From: Methanomicrobiales archaeon
GTDB taxonomy: Archaea > Halobacteriota > Methanomicrobia > Methanomicrobiales > JACTUA01
DNA length: 64,000 bases
Direction: 5' to 3'
NCBI GenBank assembly: GCA_015660865.1
Contig: JACTUA010000003.1
Location: 1 to 64,000, forward strand
Shown here: positions 50,470 to 58,479 of the stretch, piece by piece
Numbering within the stretch: position 1 is the stretch's first letter
Layout of the letters: every line of letters starts with the position of its first letter
Position numbers and translations under genes: made by a program
The notes under the pieces: model-generated
Database searches by the model: none
Told to the model about the DNA's origin: nothing
What the model saw: the letters and a program-made list of their open reading frames with translations, nothing else

Positions 50470-51498
50470 TCACTTCGGTATCTTCACCCCGACGCCTGTC
50501 CAGCCCTTCTTCACCGCGGCCTGCTCCGCACTCCCCTCGCCGAAGAGCACCCCTGCGACCTGGTACGTCCTCTTCGCTGCGGTGGCAAAGGAGGTCTTCG
50601 GCTTCAGCGCATCCCTGAGGGTGACGTACCAGATCCTCCCGGCCTTCTCCCAGGCATGCCCGCCGAGCTCCATGGCGGCCAGGTAGAAGGCATGGTTCGG
50701 GATGCCGGAGTTGATGTGGACCCCGCCCTCGTCCTCTGAGGTCTTCACGTAATGTTTCATGTCCGCGGGCTGGGGGTCCTTCCCGAGCTTGGGATCGTCA
50801 TAGGCGGTTCCCGGGGCGCTCATGGACCGGAGGGCCTTCCCCTTCACCTTCTTCGTGAAGATCCCCTCGCCGATGAGCCAGTCGGCCTGATCCACGGTCT
50901 CGTTGAGCACCCGCTGCTTCACGAGGGTCCCGAAGACATCGCTCATGGATTCGTTCAGGGCACCGGGCTGGTCCTGGTACACGAGGCCTGCCTCGTACTC
51001 GGTGACCCCGTGGGTCAGCTCGTGCCCGATGACGTCGATGGCTATCGTGAACCGGTTGAAGTACACCCCGTCCCCGTCCCCGTAGATCATCTGCCGCCCG
51101 TCCCAGCCGGCGTTGTCATAGTCCGTCTCGAAGTGGACGGAGGAGTCGATGCACATCCCCTTGTCGTCGATGGAGTTCCGGCCGTACAGGTCCTTGTAGA
51201 ACGAGTACGTCGCATCTGCCCCCTTGTAGGCCTCCTTGACCTCGGGATCCTTGCTCTTTGCAGGGTTCGCGAGGAGGTCGCCGGGAAGATCACTGTCGCT
51301 CCCGTGCTTCACATCATAGACCCTGATGCACCTGCCCCCGGTAGGGGTTGCCACGTAGACTTCGCCGAGCGCCCGGCGCATTCCCCGCACCTTCTCGATT
51401 CTCATGAGCATCCGGACCGCGAGCTTGCGATCCTCGGGGTCGCTGCTCTCTGCGAGATGCTTCAGCATGTGCGGCGGGATGATCCCGCGGACGGCCAT
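50470..51498 (-). CDS. M4 (protealysin-type) zinc metalloprotease
   Basis: A 342-residue thermolysin-family protease. The zinc site is HELTH with the downstream GALNESMSDVFG glutamate, and the C-terminal helper motif GGVHINSGIPNHAFYL includes the transition-state His. There is no signal peptide and only a short propeptide bearing the IIPPHML motif, as in protealysins rather than secreted thermolysins. ATG 51498 (MAVRGIIPPHML) is chosen; an ATG at 51576 gives 26 more residues. The downstream gene encodes an emfourin-like inhibitor. Such pairs are typical of bacteria, so this looks horizontally acquired. Confidence 0.9.
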   Translation of the reverse strand: MAVRGIIPPHMLKHLAESSDPEDRKLAVRMLMRIEKVRGMRRALGEVYVATPTGGRCIRVYDVKHGSDSDLPGDLLANPAKSKDPEVKEAYKGADATYSFYKDLYGRNSIDDKGMCIDSSVHFETDYDNAGWDGRQMIYGDGDGVYFNRFTIAIDVIGHELTHGVTEYEAGLVYQDQPGALNESMSDVFGTLVKQRVLNETVDQADWLIGEGIFTKKVKGKALRSMSAPGTAYDDPKLGKDPQPADMKHYVKTSEDEGGVHINSGIPNHAFYLAAMELGGHAWEKAGRIWYVTLRDALKPKTSFATAAKRTYQVAGVLFGEGSAEQAAVKKGWTGVGVKIPK

Positions 51499-51796
51499 GA
51501 GTGCGCTGCTCCCCCTGCGTCCCCCCGTAAGGGGGTCTCCCCGGGGATGTGAGAGATATCTTCTTCGAGATTCCATGTCCCCACTCTCTCATTCAGGATG
51601 GACCGGTTCCCTGTTTCATCCTGTATTGCCAGGTACAGGGTGTTGGTACACGAGAGAAGGTCTCCTCCCCCGGTGTCCGGAACCCCCTGCCGGCGAGCGT
51701 TGCTCTGTATTCCGGTGATATAAACCTATGGCACCCGCCTGGAGAATGAACGGGGTGGGAACCCGGGAGGAGTTGTACAGGGAGGCCGGCACGCCG

Positions 51797-53077
51797 TCAG
51801 GCACCATCCGCCGGTCCCCGCTCCCGTGAACGGGATGCCCGGATCTCCGCGATCACCCTCGAGAGTTCCCTCTCCCCGGCAAAGCATGCGGTCCGCTGGC
51901 TCCCGTGCATCATATCGATGTGGGGGATCCCGAGCATCGAGGCAAGGGGCCTCTCGGACATGCCCCCGATGATCAGATCCACACCGAGGGCCGAGAGCCT
52001 GGACAGGATCTCTTCCTGCGAGGGCTCGATCAGGATCTCGAGATCCCGGATCCCGAGGCCCGCCAGATTCTCCCGGGCCCCGGTATCGAAGTCCACCACC
52101 AGGAGGACGGGTTCCAGGCCCGAGTCCCTGAGGAAACGGCACATCGAGACGGCCCGGGTGGGCCCGCCCACTACAGCCACCCTGAGGGGAGGGGGTCGCT
52201 CCCTCTCTGGGATCTCCTCATGGAGATCGGCCCCCGGGGACCGGCCTGCGCCCTCTTCTCCCGCTTCCGGAGGGACCGCTGCCCCGAACTCCCCGTCAAG
52301 GCATTGCGGGGAGAAAGGGAGACCGAGCGCCGAGGTGATATGCCCCAGGAAGGATGCGGCAGCACGGGCCCCGATGGGGAACTCCTCAACGATGAAAGGG
52401 GTCCCGAACTTCTTCTCCAGGAATAAGGCAGCGTCACGTCCCGCAGGTTCGCAGACCACGACATTGAGGGCGGCTTCGCCGAGCACCCCGAGATCCCGGA
52501 GGCTGGCATCCGCCGAGAGCACGGCCAGGACCTCGATGCCCGCGAGGGAGAGGACCCGTTTCAACTCCCGGAGGTCGGGGCCGCCCCGCAGCAGACCGAC
52601 AAGGTTCACGGAGGAGGGGCGGGGCTTCCCTGCCGGTCCCGAGAGTTCCCCCGCGAGCCGGGAGAGGGTCTCCCCGTAGGCCGTGTGGTGGTCCCCCTCG
52701 AAACCCCCGGACTCGAACCCGATCACCTTCGCCCGGCTCCGTGCAGCCCGGCAGGCGCTCTCCACGTCCTCCCCGATGATGGACGAGGCGCAGCATGAGA
52801 GGACGAAGATGAGGTCCGGCGTGAGCCTCCTGTCGAGCTCCTCGATAGCCGAGGTGAGCTTCCCTTCAGCACCGAAGATGACATCCTGCTCGTCCAGCGA
52901 GGTGGTGTAGATGGCGCTCGGGCGATCGCCCCTCATGCCCATGATGTAGTTGATATGGTACACGCACCCCTTCGGGCCGTGGACGAGGATCGCGCTCCTC
53001 TTCACGGTGGAGAGGGCCTTGATGGTGCCGAAGAGACGGCAGGTGCTCCGGGGGATTTCCAGGGTATTCGGGGTCAT
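51797..53077 (-). CDS. Orphan nitrogenase component 1-like protein (NifD/NifE-like)
   Basis: A 426-residue protein of the oxidoreductase/nitrogenase component 1 superfamily. Cluster-type cysteines appear in HGPKGCVYHIN near residue 38 and VLSCCASSIIGEDV near 95, and the region around TTSLDEQDVIFGAEGKL is typical of NifD/NifE/NifN proteins. It is shorter than NifD, lacks an obvious FeMo-co Cys/His pair in the C-terminal domain, and has no nifH, nifK or other component 1 gene nearby. It is distinct from CfbD at 30556. It may act in tetrapyrrole, cofactor or unknown reductions with a NifH-like protein encoded elsewhere. Substrate unknown. Confidence 0.82.
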   Translation of the reverse strand: MTPNTLEIPRSTCRLFGTIKALSTVKRSAILVHGPKGCVYHINYIMGMRGDRPSAIYTTSLDEQDVIFGAEGKLTSAIEELDRRLTPDLIFVLSCCASSIIGEDVESACRAARSRAKVIGFESGGFEGDHHTAYGETLSRLAGELSGPAGKPRPSSVNLVGLLRGGPDLRELKRVLSLAGIEVLAVLSADASLRDLGVLGEAALNVVVCEPAGRDAALFLEKKFGTPFIVEEFPIGARAAASFLGHITSALGLPFSPQCLDGEFGAAVPPEAGEEGAGRSPGADLHEEIPERERPPPLRVAVVGGPTRAVSMCRFLRDSGLEPVLLVVDFDTGARENLAGLGIRDLEILIEPSQEEILSRLSALGVDLIIGGMSERPLASMLGIPHIDMMHGSQRTACFAGERELSRVIAEIRASRSRERGPADGA

Positions 53078-53292
53078 GAGCTGGACAGGGAGGATCTCCT
53101 CCCTCCAGCATGGGGGTGTCGAGGCAAAAAATCATTGGCAGGGGATAACCAGGGCCGGATCGACAGGAAGAGCCGGTCGGAAACGTTTGTAGGAGAGGAG
53201 ATGGGAGGAGATCGTGCCATCCCGACCACCCGTGTCAGACGGGAATCTTCTCAGGGGACCCTGCAGAACCCTTCCCTCGCCAGGGAATGAAA

Positions 53293-53925
53293 CTACGTTG
53301 GCGCCGTGGCAAGGACCATCGGCTGGTCTGTGAGAACGGGCGGGGCCTCGGCGGTCACGATGACCTGGGTCGGGGGGGTCTGAATGGCCATGATGAAGTT
53401 CTGGCCCGCGTAGATCTCGTACGGGGGCAGAATGTGAACCAGGACAACGAAGGACTCTCCCTCGTCGAGGATATGGTCCCCGTTCTCATCGCCTGAGAGG
53501 ATCTGGTAGTTGCTCCCGAACTGCTTCCCTGACTTGGTGAAGATGATCTGGGTGTTCGGGATATCGAAGGTCACGGGATCAACCCTGGGTGCCTTCACCA
53601 CCGTGAATTGAATCGCGTCGATGAAAGGTCCCCTCGCCGATTTAAGGCCGACGATATCTCCCGTGATGAGGACCGCGGTCCCGCTCTGGGCGACGGTCCC
53701 GGGCATCCATGGGGGGGTTACCACTGGGGTGGGCGGGCTCGGGGTCGTTCCAGGCTGGACGGGCACGGAGGTCTCAGGGACGGGGGTTGCCGGCATCGTG
53801 GTGGCGATGGTTATGGTCCTGGCTGGAGGCTGGGATTCCCCTTTCTGCCCTGTACACCCGGAAAACAGGATCGAGAACACCATGAGTGCTGCGAGAACCG
53901 CCATAAGGGACCTGAGCTGGACCAT
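53293..53925 (-). CDS. Lipoprotein with archaellin-like beta domain, 210 aa
   Basis: An N-terminal lipobox (MVFSILFSGCTG) is followed by a Thr/Pro-rich linker to about residue 80 and a beta domain with TAVLITGDIVGLKSA, IDAIQFTVV, NTQIIFTKSG and DENGDHILDEGESFVV. These blocks look like the head domain of archaellins, but the archaellin N-terminal class III signal and hydrophobic helix are replaced by a lipoprotein anchor. It would sit on the outer face of the membrane. Function unknown. A gene for a second lipoprotein follows 160 bases upstream. Confidence 0.72.
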   Translation of the reverse strand: MVQLRSLMAVLAALMVFSILFSGCTGQKGESQPPARTITIATTMPATPVPETSVPVQPGTTPSPPTPVVTPPWMPGTVAQSGTAVLITGDIVGLKSARGPFIDAIQFTVVKAPRVDPVTFDIPNTQIIFTKSGKQFGSNYQILSGDENGDHILDEGESFVVLVHILPPYEIYAGQNFIMAIQTPPTQVIVTAEAPPVLTDQPMVLATAPT

Positions 53926-54085
53926 GAAACCCCTCTCTCAGGATCATCCGCCCTCCTCTTTTAATATCCTGCTCATGCCGGCTGCATCTGGGGAATTTTC
54001 TCCCCGGTTTCGCCGTTATTCCTGGCGAACCGTCGAAAAGAAGAAGAGAGGATGGAGGGGGCTTTCTCCGGGTCCTCGGCGAAAT

Positions 54086-54730
54086 TCAGTAGGTGATCTG
54101 GAAGGATTTGAACATGGCATCCATCTGGACAACGTACCCCGCGTACTTATCCTCTCTGGATGTATAGGTGAGGGTATAGGCGGACATGCCCTTCATGGCA
54201 TAGATCTCCACCCACTCCATGAGCGATCCCTGATTACCGGTATACGCGACCTTCCACCCGGTAAATCCATTCCCTTTGTAAGGCCCGTCCTGAATGAGAT
54301 TGAATCCATCAATCCCCTTCTTCTTCGCGAGCTGAGCGGCCTTGTATTGTTCGAGGCTCATCGGGTTTGCAGTGAGATCCTCCACGGTGATCCTCATGCT
54401 GGCCGGCATATCCCCCATCCCTCCGGAGGGTGAGGTGAAGGTGACCACGCTCGAGGCGGCATTCTCCTGCTTTGTCCAGCTGGAAGGATAGGAGATACTG
54501 AACCCGTACTGACCGTTCGAATAGGTGAGGTAATCTGATCCGGTGGGTGTAGCCCTGCTGGTAGGAACCTGGGGCGGAGTGGGAGGGTTCGTTGGCCCGA
54601 TGGGTGGGGAAGTCGTGGATACAGGGCCGGGTGAGGGGATCACCGGCTGGGTACACCCTGAGAATACGACAAAGCAGAGAAGAATGGCGATACCTAATCG
54701 CCCGGGTGAGATGGAGGGATGTCGAGACAT
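54086..54730 (-). CDS. PsbP/DUF1795-like lipoprotein, 214 aa
   Basis: A lipobox (CFVVFSGCTQ) with a Pro/Thr/Ser-rich spacer to about residue 65 is followed by a PsbP-like fold starting YSNGQYGFSISYPSSWTKQE and ending DKYAGYVVQMDAMFKSFQI. Such domains are common in extracellular lipoproteins of methanogens and bacteria and have no assigned activity here. It is membrane-anchored outside the cell. Confidence 0.8.
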   Translation of the reverse strand: MSRHPSISPGRLGIAILLCFVVFSGCTQPVIPSPGPVSTTSPPIGPTNPPTPPQVPTSRATPTGSDYLTYSNGQYGFSISYPSSWTKQENAASSVVTFTSPSGGMGDMPASMRITVEDLTANPMSLEQYKAAQLAKKKGIDGFNLIQDGPYKGNGFTGWKVAYTGNQGSLMEWVEIYAMKGMSAYTLTYTSREDKYAGYVVQMDAMFKSFQITY

Positions 54731-54845
54731 GTACGGTGATTGGCTGACAGGTTTTTAAAGGTATTGACTGAATGGGGTGTATCCCTGCAACGTTCCCGGG
54801 GATGTCGGAACCTGCCAGGGGGGATCCCTGGCATTCCCTTCCTGG

Positions 54846-55316
54846 TTACGGGGGTTCCAGGTTCTTCCTGAGGCTTGCCACGAGGTTCCTCCCGTGGGAT
54901 CCCATCCAGTAGAGCTTATTGCACCTCGGGCACAGGAAGAACTCGATCGAGGTCCTCTCTTCCGGGACATAGTCAGCTCCCTCGACTTCGGCATCGGTTG
55001 CAGGGCGGAGCTCGGTGTTGCAGAGCGAGCAGCGATCCATCACCACGGCCGGGGTGATGAGCCCGAGGGAACGGAGGATCCGGATCTGGGCCATCACGTC
55101 ATTCCCTTCCACGAAGATCGCCATCTCCCCCCCTCTCCTCGCGAGTTCCCTGTCTCTCGTAAGGAGGATCCTTCCCTCGGTTCTCGCGATCTCGAGGAGG
55201 GCGGTATCCTCCCTCGTGCTGCCGGCTTCCAGGCTGTTTGCCGAGAGGGTGTCGTATCCCATGAACCGGAGGTACCGGGTGAGGGTGCCGAGCATCCGGT
55301 CTGCGATGAACCTCAT
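54846..55316 (-). CDS. Mut7-C RNase-domain protein, 156 aa
   Basis: The N-terminal PIN-like Mut7-C domain shows RFIADRMLGTLTRYLRFMGYDT, LLTRDRELARRG and the acidic residues expected for a metal-dependent nuclease. A C-terminal zinc ribbon has CSLC...CPRC. It ends 14 bases beyond the end of the AmrS-type gene upstream and is probably co-transcribed with it. RNase activity is a family-level prediction. Confidence 0.85.
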   Translation of the reverse strand: MRFIADRMLGTLTRYLRFMGYDTLSANSLEAGSTREDTALLEIARTEGRILLTRDRELARRGGEMAIFVEGNDVMAQIRILRSLGLITPAVVMDRCSLCNTELRPATDAEVEGADYVPEERTSIEFFLCPRCNKLYWMGSHGRNLVASLRKNLEPP

Positions 55317-55329
55317 CCCTGCATCCCCT

Positions 55330-56343
55330 TCATCGGGCTGCCTGCCTGATCTCGATCGTTTCCCCGCACTCCCCGCACCGGTCCCCCTTCAGCTGCCGGA
55401 CCCTGGTCTGGTAACCGCTCCGTTCGATGAGGAGGGCCCCGCACTTCGGGCAGTAGGTATTCTCAAAGGGATGGCCCGGGACATTGCCCAGGTAAGGGAA
55501 CCGGATACCGAGTTCCTTCGCCCTCCGGTGGATCTTCTCAAGGGTGGCAACCGGGGTCGGTTCCCTGTCCTGCATCCGGTAGTCGGGGTGGAAGCGGGAG
55601 AAATGCATCGGGGTCGTCGGCCCCAGGTTCTCCACCACCCACCGGATGAGCCCCTCCATCTCCTCCATCGTGTCGTTCAGGCCCGGGATGACGAGGGTCA
55701 CCGTTTCGATGTGCATCCCGAGTTCCTTTGCCTTCTTCGAGGCATCGAGGACCGGTTGGAGCCGGGCTTTGCAGACCTTCCGGTAGAAGTCCTCGGAGAA
55801 GGACTTCAGGTCGACCCGGAAGGCCTCGAGCATGGGGGCGATGTCCTGGAGGGCTTCCTCGGTAATGTACCCGTTCGTCACGTAGACCGTGCCAAGTCCC
55901 TTCTCCCTCGCAAGGGTCCCCATGTCACGGGGATACTCGTGCCAGATGGTCGGCTCGTTGTAGGTCCACGAGATGGACCTGCAGCCGGTCCCTTGGGCCC
56001 GGGCGACCCCCTCTTCAGGAGAAAGGCTCCTCGTGAGGCCGTCCGAAAGGGTAGCCCTGGAGATGTGCCAGTTCTGGCAGTGCTCGCATTGGAAGTTGCA
56101 CCCGACGCTCCCCAGGGAGTAGGAGAGGGTCCCGGGAAGGTAGTGGAAGAGGGGCTTCTTCTCGATCGGGTCCACGGCCTCAGCACTGACCTTCCCGTAG
56201 GTGGCGGCGTAGAGGATACCCTTCCGGTTCAGGCGGACCCCGCAGATACCGTGCCCTCCCTCCTTGATCCGGCAGCGGTGGGCGCAGACCGAGCAGTGGA
56301 CCCCCTGGTCTTCGAGCTTCGTATACTGTCTGGCCTCGTGCAT
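55330..56343 (-). CDS. amrS: AmrS-type radical SAM protein (AmmeMemoRadiSam system)
   Basis: A 337-residue radical SAM protein with N-terminal Cys motifs CSVCAHRCRI and CGVRLN, the SAM cluster CNFQCEHCQNW, SWTYNEPTIW, VTNGYI, DLKSFSEDFYR and a C-terminal zinc-like CPKC...CGEC. This is the AmrS/PFL-activating-like branch, found with MEMO and AMMECR1 proteins; those partners are not in the window. ATG 56343 is preferred since homology starts with the Cys motif; ATG 56421 and 56445 are possible. It is co-directional with the Mut7-C gene. The reaction is unknown. Confidence 0.87.
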   Translation of the reverse strand: MHEARQYTKLEDQGVHCSVCAHRCRIKEGGHGICGVRLNRKGILYAATYGKVSAEAVDPIEKKPLFHYLPGTLSYSLGSVGCNFQCEHCQNWHISRATLSDGLTRSLSPEEGVARAQGTGCRSISWTYNEPTIWHEYPRDMGTLAREKGLGTVYVTNGYITEEALQDIAPMLEAFRVDLKSFSEDFYRKVCKARLQPVLDASKKAKELGMHIETVTLVIPGLNDTMEEMEGLIRWVVENLGPTTPMHFSRFHPDYRMQDREPTPVATLEKIHRRAKELGIRFPYLGNVPGHPFENTYCPKCGALLIERSGYQTRVRQLKGDRCGECGETIEIRQAAR

Positions 56344-56519
56344 GGCCCCTGTCACGATGGACTCTTCCCCTTTTGCAGGCACTCTCTCCTCCTCACTCTG
56401 AACCGATAAGGTACCATGCATATTTAATCCCTGCGCCTGTCGCATTCCGTAGAATGACCTGGCATCGGGTCCCGGGTGTTCGGGGCTCCTGTCCGACGCT
56501 TCCCCGACATCTCCTCGTC

Positions 56520-56690
56520 CTATTGTTCTCCGGGGTGATCACCAGTTTTATCGGTCCGTTCCCTGTTATCCTCGATCTCCACGATGAAGGAGCCCCGGTA
56601 TCCGCATTTCTTGCACCGGTAAATTGTCCCGGTGTAGCCACCGGTCTCAAGGAAGACATCGGTCCCTCCGCATCGGGGGCAGCAGAGCAT
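56520..56690 (-). CDS. Small zinc-ribbon protein, 56 aa
   Basis: Four Cys in the pattern CPRC...CKKC make a zinc ribbon, with an acidic, basic-mixed C-terminal tail (EIEDNRERTDK). The ATG 56690 begins the homologous part; a longer in-frame extension runs antisense to the UMP kinase gene and is not credible. It is divergent from pyrH, with ACCTATATGTG between the two starts as a shared promoter region. The function is unknown; short ribbons like this occur among archaeal transcription or RNA proteins. Confidence 0.65.
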   Translation of the reverse strand: MLCCPRCGGTDVFLETGGYTGTIYRCKKCGYRGSFIVEIEDNRERTDKTGDHPGEQ

Positions 56691-56729
56691 ACACCTATAT
56701 GTGCGCCCGGAGAGAATGAGCTTGATGCC

Positions 56730-57431
56730 ATGAAGCGGATCGTCATCTCCCTGGGGGGTTCTGTCCTTGTGCCCTCCCTTGAAGAGAACCACATAAGGGA
56801 GTACGCCACCATCCTCACGGAGCTCGGGAAGGATCACCGGATCTTTGTCGTCGTGGGCGGGGGCGGGGAGGCCCGCCGGTACATCGGGGTGGCCCGTACC
56901 CTCGGGATCGACGAATCGACGGCGGACGAGCTCGGGATCCTGGTCACCCGCCTCAACGCCACCCTGCTCGCAGGGGCCCTTTCCCAGGCTGCATACCCGA
57001 ATATCGCCGAGAGCTACCGGGAAGCGGCCAAATTCGGGGAGAACGGGAAGATCGTGGTGATGGGGGGCGTGATCCCGGGCCAGACGACCGATGCGGTGGC
57101 AGCCCTCCTCGCCGAGAAGGTCCGTGCCGATCTCATCATCAACTGGACATCGGTGGATGGGATCTACAGCAAAGACCCGAAGAAGCATCCTGGCGCGGTG
57201 AAACACTCGAAGCTCACCCCCGGGGAACTCCAGGCCATCATCCAGGGCGACCGGCTGGAGGCAGGATCGAACACGGTCTTTGACACCCTCGCTGCCAAGA
57301 TCATCGGGAGGAGCGGGATCCCGCTCATCGTGCTCGACGGGCGAGACCCGGAGGATCCCCGGAAGGCCATCCGCGGGAAGAAGGGAACCCTCGTCTCGGA
57401 GAAGAAGGGCTGGAAGGATATCTCATTCTGA
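56730..57431 (+). CDS. pyrH: UMP kinase (archaeal PyrH)
   Basis: A 233-residue amino acid kinase-fold enzyme with ISLGGSVLVPSLE, VVVGGGGEARRYIG, DELGILVTRLNA, INWTSVDGIYSKDPKK and GSNTVFDTLAAKII. These are the blocks of archaeal UMP kinases that phosphorylate UMP with ATP. The start at 56730 lies 36 bases after CCTATATG. Isopentenyl phosphate kinase is excluded by the conserved uridylate kinase DPKK/FDTLAA region (from memory). tRNA-Pro follows 91 bases downstream. Confidence 0.92.
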   Translation: MKRIVISLGGSVLVPSLEENHIREYATILTELGKDHRIFVVVGGGGEARRYIGVARTLGIDESTADELGILVTRLNATLLAGALSQAAYPNIAESYREAAKFGENGKIVVMGGVIPGQTTDAVAALLAEKVRADLIINWTSVDGIYSKDPKKHPGAVKHSKLTPGELQAIIQGDRLEAGSNTVFDTLAAKIIGRSGIPLIVLDGRDPEDPRKAIRGKKGTLVSEKKGWKDISF

Positions 57432-57522
57432 CCTGCGGCGGGCACGAAAAAAAGGTCAGGTGCCAGCTCCACCGCCGCTGCGGTAGCTATTTCTCATGGG
57501 GCTCCCAACCGCTAAAGGAGAC

Positions 57523-57597
57523 GGGGTAGTAGGGTAGCCTGGTCCATCCTAGAGCGTTTGGGACGCTTTGACGGCAGTTCGAATCTGCCCTACCCCA
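57523..57597 (+). tRNA. tRNA-Pro (anticodon TGG)
   Basis: The acceptor GGGGTAG pairs with CTACCCC plus discriminator A. The anticodon loop TTTGGGA gives TGG. The T arm is GGCAGTTCGAATCTGCC. The nth gene starts only 6 bases downstream, so the tRNA and the mRNA are likely separated by processing of a common transcript. Confidence 0.94.
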
Positions 57598-57603
57598 TGG
57601 CGC

Positions 57604-58248
57604 ATGAATTCCGCAACCGCTCTCCGGATCTTCCGGGCCCTCGCCGGGCGATACCCGGAGGCCCTGGAGCCCGACCGCGACAGGGGAAGCTCATTCCAGG
57701 TCCTCATCTCCACCGTCCTCTCTGCCCAGACGACAGATCGGAGCGTTGACGCGGTCGCACCCGCCCTCTTCTCCCGCTTCCCGACGCCCCAATCCCTGGC
57801 CGGGGCGGACATCGGGGAGATCGAGGAGATCATCCATTCCACCGGCTTCTTTCACATGAAGGCACGCCACATCATTGCAGCCTCCCGGATACTTGCAAGG
57901 GATTTCGGGGGGGAAGTCCCGGGAACCATGGAGGAGCTTCTCACCCTTCCGGGTGTGGGGAGGAAGACGGCGAACATCGTCCTTGCCCACGCGTTCCACA
58001 TCCACGACGGCATCGCCGTGGACACCCATGTGAAGAGGATAGCCGGGAGGATCGGCTTCTCGGATGAGACGGACCCGGACCGGATCGAACGGGACCTCAC
58101 CGGCATCTATCCGCGGGAACTCTGGGGTTCCGTCAACACCCTCTTTATCACCCATGGGCGGGCCCTGTGCACGGCGAGGAATCCCCGGTGCCCGGAGTGC
58201 CCGGTGAGAAGGGAGTGCAGGTATTTCAGGAACCTCAAAAAGGGATGA
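57604..58248 (+). CDS. nth: Endonuclease III (DNA glycosylase/AP lyase)
   Basis: A 214-residue HhH-GPD enzyme with the helix-hairpin-helix LPGVGRKTANIVLA (catalytic Lys), the catalytic Asp in VDTHVKRIAGRIG, and the C-terminal [4Fe-4S] motif C-x6-C-x2-C-x5-C (CTARNPRCPECPVRREC). It removes oxidised pyrimidines and nicks the backbone. ATG 57604 is the natural start; the longer frame runs back into tRNA-Pro. Confidence 0.95.
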   Translation: MNSATALRIFRALAGRYPEALEPDRDRGSSFQVLISTVLSAQTTDRSVDAVAPALFSRFPTPQSLAGADIGEIEEIIHSTGFFHMKARHIIAASRILARDFGGEVPGTMEELLTLPGVGRKTANIVLAHAFHIHDGIAVDTHVKRIAGRIGFSDETDPDRIERDLTGIYPRELWGSVNTLFITHGRALCTARNPRCPECPVRRECRYFRNLKKG

Positions 58249-58479
58249 CCGTCGACAGCCGGGCGGCGATCTCTTCATTGAGCCTGTGCGAATGACTGCG
58301 AAAGATTATTCTCTGAATAGTCAGCGGTCTTGGATTCACCCACGGCCTTCTCAGAAAATTCGCTCGAACCTTGTCTTTGCCTGTGCATCATGTCTCTTCT
58401 GGAGATAGGGTTCTGCCCTCGAAAAGGATCGGCCAGTGAAAGAGGCATGAGCCGACCCCCAGGGTCCGAATCCCGCCCG

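Noticed and set aside
56691-57206. Upstream extension of the 56-aa zinc-ribbon frame to 228 codons
   Set aside because: It runs antisense to UMP kinase and lacks any conserved pattern before the Cys motif.
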